A stretch of DNA of 64,000 bases from Ignavibacteriota bacterium (lineage in GTDB: Bacteria > Bacteroidota > Ignavibacteria > Tepidaquicellales > Tepidaquicellaceae): NCBI GenBank assembly GCA_016218085.1, contig JACREY010000021.1:124001-188000 (forward strand), written 5' to 3'. Position 1 is the stretch's first letter. The number at the start of each line of letters is the position of its first letter. A program made the position numbers and the translations under genes. Below the pieces are notes generated by a model. The model saw nothing but the letters and a program-made list of their open reading frames with translations, was not told where the DNA came from and did not search any database. Below, one piece after another: positions 59,969 to 64,000 of this stretch.

Positions 59969-61444
59969 ATGGCTAAGTCACACGTAAAGGAACTATTCTC
60001 TCATACCGCTATTTACGGCGCAGGCATAATGCTTAATAAATTTCTGTCATTCCTACTTATTCCCGTTTACACATTTTATTTTTCACCGTCCGATCTCGGA
60101 TTGTATAATCTTATTCAGTCTTTATGGCTGTTCATAATCCTGATATATGTTTACGGAATGGAGACATCCTTCATAAAATTCTTTATCGACGCAAAAGATG
60201 AAAAGAAGAAAACAGAAATTTACTCAACATCCTTAATTCTGATAACTTTAACTTCAATAATCTTTTCGGGTATTCTTTACATTTTTGCGGGAAATATAAG
60301 CAGTTCAATAGGATTCGAGAATATTGAAAAAGGAAAATACCTCATAAAAATACTCAGCATATTGCTGTTCTTTGATACAATATCGCGATTTCCGCTTTTG
60401 TTATTGCGCGCAGAACTTAAGGCAAAAACATATTTATTTCTATCGGTTTCGACTCTAATGATAAACTTATCCCTGAACATATTTTTCATTATGTTCATAA
60501 AGCTGAATGTAGAAGCAATCCTGTACAGCTACATAATATCGGTTATTTATACACTAGCTGCCGGAATGATAATAACAAAGAAATTCTTCTCATTAAAATT
60601 CTCTTTTCAGGAAGCAAAAGCACTGGTTGTTTACGGAAATAAGTTCATTTATTTCGGTTTATTCCTGCTGCTCATCGATGTTTCGGACAGGTTTTTTCTT
60701 AAGTATTATTTTGATGAAAGTGTTGTTGGCATATACAGTGCAAGCTACCGGCTTGGAACGGTAATGAGTTTAGCGATAGCGGCATTCAGGTTTTCCTGGA
60801 CTCCTTATTTCCTAAACATTGCCGATAATCCTGATAACAAAAGGATTATACCGGAGATTTTCACATATTTTGTTTTTGCAGGTTTAATTCTTTTTCTTTT
60901 CTTTGCTTTTTTCACGGAGCCAATAGTAAAATTTTCAATAGGAGGATATTCACTGCTGGATTCAAAGTATTACGGCGGACTTGTAATTATCCCGATTATC
61001 CTTCTTTCTTATTTTTTCTCAGGGCTTTTCGCAAATATGAACGTAGTGCCGTTTTATGCAAATAAAACTTCAATATTATTATTGATTTCATCCGAGGGTT
61101 TATTATTGAATGTTATACTTAATGTCATATTAATCCCAAAATATATGATGTTAGGAGCAGCATACTCCACTTTGATTACATATGCCGTTATGTTTATTCA
61201 TATTTATTTCCTATCCCAAAAAATTTACAAGATTAAATATCAATGGCGTGAAATATTGATTCTGTCTGCATTTTCGTTGATTCTGTTTTCTGCATACTAT
61301 TATGTTCAGAATTACACCGGAATAAGAATATCACTAAAAGTGGCTATATATATATTTCTTTTAACAGTTTTTTTAGCCATTTCCAACCTTTTCAAAATCA
61401 TAAAAATAAGTAGCATAAAACTACTAATTAAGCGCGGTTCTTAA
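59969..61444 (+). CDS. Polysaccharide flippase (Wzx/MATE-like oligosaccharide exporter)
   Basis: 491 residues with 12-14 membrane helices spread through the chain. It opens with LFSHTAIYGAGIMLNKFLSF and has SPSDLGLYNLIQSLW, the usual pattern of Wzx-type lipid-linked oligosaccharide flippases; VVGIYSASYRLGTVMSLAI marks the second half. It would move the finished glycan-lipid across the inner membrane. It is the last gene of the co-directional run starting at 49137. No ligase (WaaL) or polymerase (Wzy) gene is visible in the cluster. Confidence 0.9.
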   Translation: MAKSHVKELFSHTAIYGAGIMLNKFLSFLLIPVYTFYFSPSDLGLYNLIQSLWLFIILIYVYGMETSFIKFFIDAKDEKKKTEIYSTSLILITLTSIIFSGILYIFAGNISSSIGFENIEKGKYLIKILSILLFFDTISRFPLLLLRAELKAKTYLFLSVSTLMINLSLNIFFIMFIKLNVEAILYSYIISVIYTLAAGMIITKKFFSLKFSFQEAKALVVYGNKFIYFGLFLLLIDVSDRFFLKYYFDESVVGIYSASYRLGTVMSLAIAAFRFSWTPYFLNIADNPDNKRIIPEIFTYFVFAGLILFLFFAFFTEPIVKFSIGGYSLLDSKYYGGLVIIPIILLSYFFSGLFANMNVVPFYANKTSILLLISSEGLLLNVILNVILIPKYMMLGAAYSTLITYAVMFIHIYFLSQKIYKIKYQWREILILSAFSLILFSAYYYVQNYTGIRISLKVAIYIFLLTVFLAISNLFKIIKISSIKLLIKRGS

Positions 61445-61468
61445 AGTTGCACTTTAAGAATTTTTCTC

Positions 61469-61499
61469 TTGACATTTATTTATATAGTACTTATGTTTG
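61469..61499 (+). promoter_or_regulatory. Strong promoter with no gene behind it
   Basis: TTGACA (61469-61474), and TATGTTTG (61492-61499) 20 bases after the TTG: the best TAnnTTTG match in the window. Transcription would run into the terminator at 61576-61609. Confidence 0.6.
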
Positions 61500-61503
61500 T
61501 ACT

Positions 61504-61617
61504 GGATAATAATTGTGCAAGATGTTAGGTTGAGTATTTGCAAAAAAATAAGATTTACCCTTTCTTATTTTAATGAAATCCAGTCACCCCGCAACCAGTG
61601 GCTGGATTTTTTTTATT
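61504..61617 (+). ncRNA. Candidate small RNA, about 110 nt
   Basis: It is bounded by the promoter at 61469-61499 and the terminator at 61576-61617. A second hairpin (AAATAAG with CTTATTT near 61545-61570) precedes the terminator hairpin. No open frame of meaning is seen. The terminator could instead simply close the glycan cluster that ends at 61444. Confidence 0.4.
61576..61617 (+). terminator. Terminator of the glycan cluster or candidate sRNA
   Basis: AAATCCAGTCAC (61576-61587), 10-nt loop, GTGGCTGGATTT (61598-61609) with one T-G wobble, then a long T-run. Confidence 0.88.
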
Positions 61618-61650
61618 CTTTCCTTAAGTTGAATTTATTTTCAATAAAAA

Positions 61651-61705
61651 GAAAAATATTTCACAATTTTTAGAAAATATATTCACTATTTATGAAATAT
61701 TTTTC
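61651..61705. promoter_or_regulatory. Paired upstream dyads, likely activator sites for hsp20
   Basis: GAAAAATATTTCA (61651-61663) and its exact complement TGAAATATTTTTC (61693-61705). Their centres are 42 bases apart, four helical turns. They lie 55-110 bases upstream of the sigma-54 -24 element, where enhancer-binding proteins usually bind. Confidence 0.5.
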
Positions 61706-61759
61706 GTAACAAATCCTCTCAAACATAGAAAAACTTTATTTTTTGTAAAATTTCAACAT

Positions 61760-61775
61760 TGGCACGCGTATTGCT
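61760..61775 (+). promoter_or_regulatory. Sigma-54 (-24/-12) promoter of hsp20
   Basis: TGGCAC-GCGTA-TTGCT matches TGGCAC-N5-TTGCW at every defined base. GG and GC are 10 bases apart. Predicted start near 61786; start codon at 61839. Confidence 0.88.
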
Positions 61776-61838
61776 AATAAATAAGCAAAGTCAAAATAAA
61801 TTATAAAAATTAAAAAAAAATAATAAGGAGAATTCACA

Positions 61839-62273
61839 ATGAACTTAATAAAGTATAAAAGAGACAATGATTGGTTTAACGATACCTTTAAATCGTTATT
61901 CAATTCACCTTTTTTCACAAGGGATGAAGTTCTTGACAAATCATCTTTCACCCCGAGGGTAAGAATTACAGAAGATAAGGATAATTTCTTCCTTAACCTT
62001 GAAATGCCCGGTATTCCGAAAGAAGAAGTAAAAATTGCACTTGAAGACAACACACTTACAATCAGCGGAATGAAGAAGCACCAGAACAAGACGGAAGACA
62101 CTAACTTAATAATGAACGAAATTTTCTACGGAGAATTTAGCAGGAGCTTTAACCTGAGCGAAGATATAAAGAAAGACAACATAGATGCAGAATTCAAAGA
62201 CGGATTGCTGATAATCACGCTTCCAAAAAAGGAAGAAGTGAAACCGGTGGTAAAAGAGATTAAGGTAAAGTAA
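61839..62273 (+). CDS. Small heat shock protein, Hsp20/alpha-crystallin family
   Basis: 144 residues. An ATP-independent holdase that binds unfolding proteins. The alpha-crystallin domain runs from about 38 to 130 (FTPRVRITEDKDNFFLNLEMPG; AEFKDGLLIITLPK with the GLL-type strand), and the C-terminal tail carries a VKPVV stretch, a loose form of the IxI oligomer motif. A good ribosome-binding site (AAGGAG) is 12 bases upstream. The promoter is of the sigma-54 type, which is unusual for hsp20. dnaK follows 169 bases later. Confidence 0.95.
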   Translation: MNLIKYKRDNDWFNDTFKSLFNSPFFTRDEVLDKSSFTPRVRITEDKDNFFLNLEMPGIPKEEVKIALEDNTLTISGMKKHQNKTEDTNLIMNEIFYGEFSRSFNLSEDIKKDNIDAEFKDGLLIITLPKKEEVKPVVKEIKVK

Positions 62274-62352
62274 TTTATTAATATATATTTTCCGTGACTT
62301 AAGCGCAGGGAACAGAAAGGCGAAGCAAAACAAAATAATTAATTAATTTAAA

Positions 62353-62412
62353 CCATTCCGGGCACAGCCCGGAATGGCATTTGTTTAAAATAACATTCCG
62401 GAAAAACCGGAA
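62353..62412. promoter_or_regulatory. Two hairpins between hsp20 and dnaK
   Basis: CCATTCCGGGC (62353-62363) and GCCCGGAATGG (62367-62377) form a perfect 11-bp stem with a 3-nt loop; TTCCGG (62396-62401) and CCGGAA (62407-62412) form a second. Neither is followed by a T-run, so they are not ordinary terminators. They could slow transcription or stabilise mRNA ends. No CIRCE element is present. Confidence 0.5.
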
Positions 62413-62442
62413 CGATTCGCAGAAAGGAATCAAATTTAATTT

Positions 62443-64000
62443 ATGGGTAAAATAATTGGAATAGACCTGGGAACAACAAACTCCTGCGTCGCTGTAATGG
62501 AAGGTAACGACCCTGTTGTAATCCAGAACTCGGAAGGCGGCAGGACAACTCCGTCCGTAGTTGCATTCACGAAGACAGGTGAAAGAATCGTCGGCGACCC
62601 GGCAAAGCGCCAGGCTGTAACGAATCCTTCCAATACTGTGTTCTCAATCAAAAGATTCATGGGCAGAAGGTACGACGAAGTGAGCAGTGAGATATCTGAA
62701 GTTCCCTACAAAGTAATCAGGGGTGATAACGACGTAGCAAGGGTTGAAATCGATGATAAGAGCACAAATCAGAAGAGAGTTTACTCTCCGCCTGAAATAT
62801 CGGCAATGATACTTCAGAAGATGAAGAAGACTGCGGAAGATTATCTCGGACAACCTGTTACCGAAGCCGTCATTACAGTACCCGCTTATTTTAACGATTC
62901 CCAGAGACAGGCGACAAAGGATGCAGGCAAGATAGCAGGACTCGACGTTAAGAGAATAATAAACGAACCAACGGCAGCAGCTCTTGCATACGGACTGGAT
63001 AAGAAAAAGAAAAATGAGAAAGTAGCAGTTTATGATTTAGGCGGTGGAACATTCGATATATCAATACTGGAACTCGGCGACGGAGTATTTGAAGTAAAAT
63101 CCACAAACGGAGACGGGCATTTAGGCGGTGATGATTTTGACCAGAGACTTATGGACTACCTGGCAGATGAATTCCAGAAAAAAGAAGGCATTGATTTAAG
63201 AAAAGACCCGATGGCACTTCAGAGATTAAAGGAAGCTGCAGAAAACGCAAAGAAGGCACTTTCAAACAGCACGCAAACTGAAGTTAATCTGCCTTATATA
63301 ACAGCAACTGCTGACGGGCCGAAATTCCTTCTTGAAACCATAACAAGGGCAAAGTTTGAATCATTAATAGGCGATCTGGTAAACAGGACAATAGGACCGT
63401 GCGAAAAGGCAATTGCGGATTCGGGCTTCAGCAAGAGTGAAATAAACGAAGTAATACTGGTTGGCGGTTCCACACGTATCCCAATGGTACAGGAAGCAGT
63501 AAAGAATTTATTTGGTAAAGAGCCACACAAAGGTGTGAATCCGGATGAAGTTGTAGCAGTAGGAGCGGCTATACAGGGCGGTGTTTTGACAGGTGATGTA
63601 AATGATGTTTTATTACTCGACGTAACTCCTCTTTCACTCGGAATAGAAACACTTGGCGGTGTAATGACAAGATTAATCGAAGCAAATACTACTATACCGA
63701 CAAAGAAATCGCAGGTATTTTCGACTGCAGCGGATAATCAGCCTTCGGTGGAAATTCACGTACTACAGGGTGAGCGCCCGATGGCAATTGATAACCGCAC
63801 ACTCGGCAGATTCCACTTAGACGGAATTCCGCCAGCTCCAAGAGGCATACCGCAGATTGAAGTTACATTCGATATAGATGCAAACGGAATATTGCACGTT
63901 GCCGCAAAAGACCTGGGAACGGGAAAACAGCAGGATATAAAGATTACGCATTCATCTGGACTCACGGACCAGGAAATTGACAGGATGAAGAAAGATGCAA
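62443..64000 (+). CDS. dnaK: Chaperone DnaK (Hsp70), 3' end outside window
   Basis: The first 519 codons of DnaK, cut by the window end. [19 protein letters not shown] is the first phosphate-binding motif; [19 protein letters not shown] is the second; [14 protein letters not shown] the third; the linker [16 protein letters not shown] leads into the substrate-binding beta domain. The ATPase domain is complete and normal. The rest (helical lid and tail, usually 110-130 residues more) lies outside. The start at 62443 agrees with the family N-terminus. hsp20 lies upstream on the same strand. Confidence 0.98.
   Translation, partial: MGKIIGIDLGTTNSCVAVMEGNDPVVIQNSEGGRTTPSVVAFTKTGERIVGDPAKRQAVTNPSNTVFSIKRFMGRRYDEVSSEISEVPYKVIRGDNDVARVEIDDKSTNQKRVYSPPEISAMILQKMKKTAEDYLGQPVTEAVITVPAYFNDSQRQATKDAGKIAGLDVKRIINEPTAAALAYGLDKKKKNEKVAVYDLGGGTFDISILELGDGVFEVKSTNGDGHLGGDDFDQRLMDYLADEFQKKEGIDLRKDPMALQRLKEAAENAKKALSNSTQTEVNLPYITATADGPKFLLETITRAKFESLIGDLVNRTIGPCEKAIADSGFSKSEINEVILVGGSTRIPMVQEAVKNLFGKEPHKGVNPDEVVAVGAAIQGGVLTGDVNDVLLLDVTPLSLGIETLGGVMTRLIEANTTIPTKKSQVFSTAADNQPSVEIHVLQGERPMAIDNRTLGRFHLDGIPPAPRGIPQIEVTFDIDANGILHVAAKDLGTGKQQDIKITHSSGLTDQEIDRMKKDA

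Larger units (their letters stand above)
61445..61838. other. Intergenic region with candidate sRNA and sigma-54 control region
   Basis: 394 AT-rich bases. In order: promoter 61469-61499; candidate small RNA about 61504-61617 ending in a terminator; inverted dyads 61651-61705; sigma-54 promoter 61760-61775; a short leader with AAGGAG before hsp20. Confidence 0.65.

Noticed and set aside
61483-61488. TATAGT as the -10 box for the TTGACA at 61469
   Set aside because: The spacer would be only 8 bases; TATGTT/TATGTTTG at 61492 gives the correct 17/20-base spacing.

Overview
The window is about 64 kb of low-GC DNA from a bacterium of the Bacteroidota/Chlorobi superphylum, most plausibly the Ignavibacteria. 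That placement is an inference. It rests on eight proteins ending in a type IX secretion (T9SS) sorting domain with the NYPNPFNP-type motif, PorV/PorQ-like outer-membrane proteins, a DUF5686 protein, and a repeated promoter form (TTG-N20-TAnnTTTG) that matches the Bacteroidota -33/-7 promoter. Most starts lack a strong Shine-Dalgarno sequence. A complex I front end with NuoE and NuoF argues against the green sulfur bacteria proper. No rRNA, CRISPR array, transposase or prophage was seen.

Layout: 2-7650 holds an M13 metallopeptidase (cut by the window edge), a tRNA-Met(CAT), two T9SS cargo proteins (a BNR/YCF48-like repeat protein and a subtilisin-like protease), a small lipoprotein and a CHAD-domain protein. 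7980-14220 is a TetR-controlled RND efflux operon with a clear operator. 14284-24461 is mainly housekeeping: mtnA, rplY, pth, a K+-independent-type H+-pyrophosphatase, a HigBA-like toxin-antitoxin pair joined to rsgA, rsmG and a DUF5686 protein. 24469-27069 is a hybrid sensor kinase. 27333-30062 is a tandem array of three paralogous T9SS cargo proteins carrying a cytochrome-c-like CxxCH (or CxCH) motif, one behind a sigma-54 promoter. 30064-31266 is a RelA/SpoT-type HD protein. 31425-42366 mixes further T9SS cargo (one gene frameshifted between two copies of a 75-bp repeat), a sugar-nucleotide reductase-like SDR, an M28 peptidase, a SIMPL protein and an unknown membrane protein. 42590-47093 is nuoABCDEF, followed upstream by a long-chain acyl-CoA ligase.

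49137-61444 is a compact eleven-gene co-directional unit. It joins a lipoprotein, a FlgD-type repeat protein and two PorV/PorQ-like proteins to a glycan pathway: GT39, FemAB/GNAT-like, SDR, formyltransferase, amidohydrolase, glycosyltransferase and flippase. I read it as a candidate link between T9SS and a surface glycan anchor. The window ends with a candidate small RNA, an hsp20 gene under a near-perfect sigma-54 promoter with paired upstream dyads, and the first 519 codons of dnaK.

The most notable non-coding signals are the two sigma-54 promoters, the uniform TTG-N20-TAnnTTTG promoters, a palindromic element inserted in frame inside a T9SS sorting domain, 9-bp tandem repeat patches between genes, an orphan terminator between two divergent genes, and a repeat-rich 0.67-kb gap at 34824-35489.
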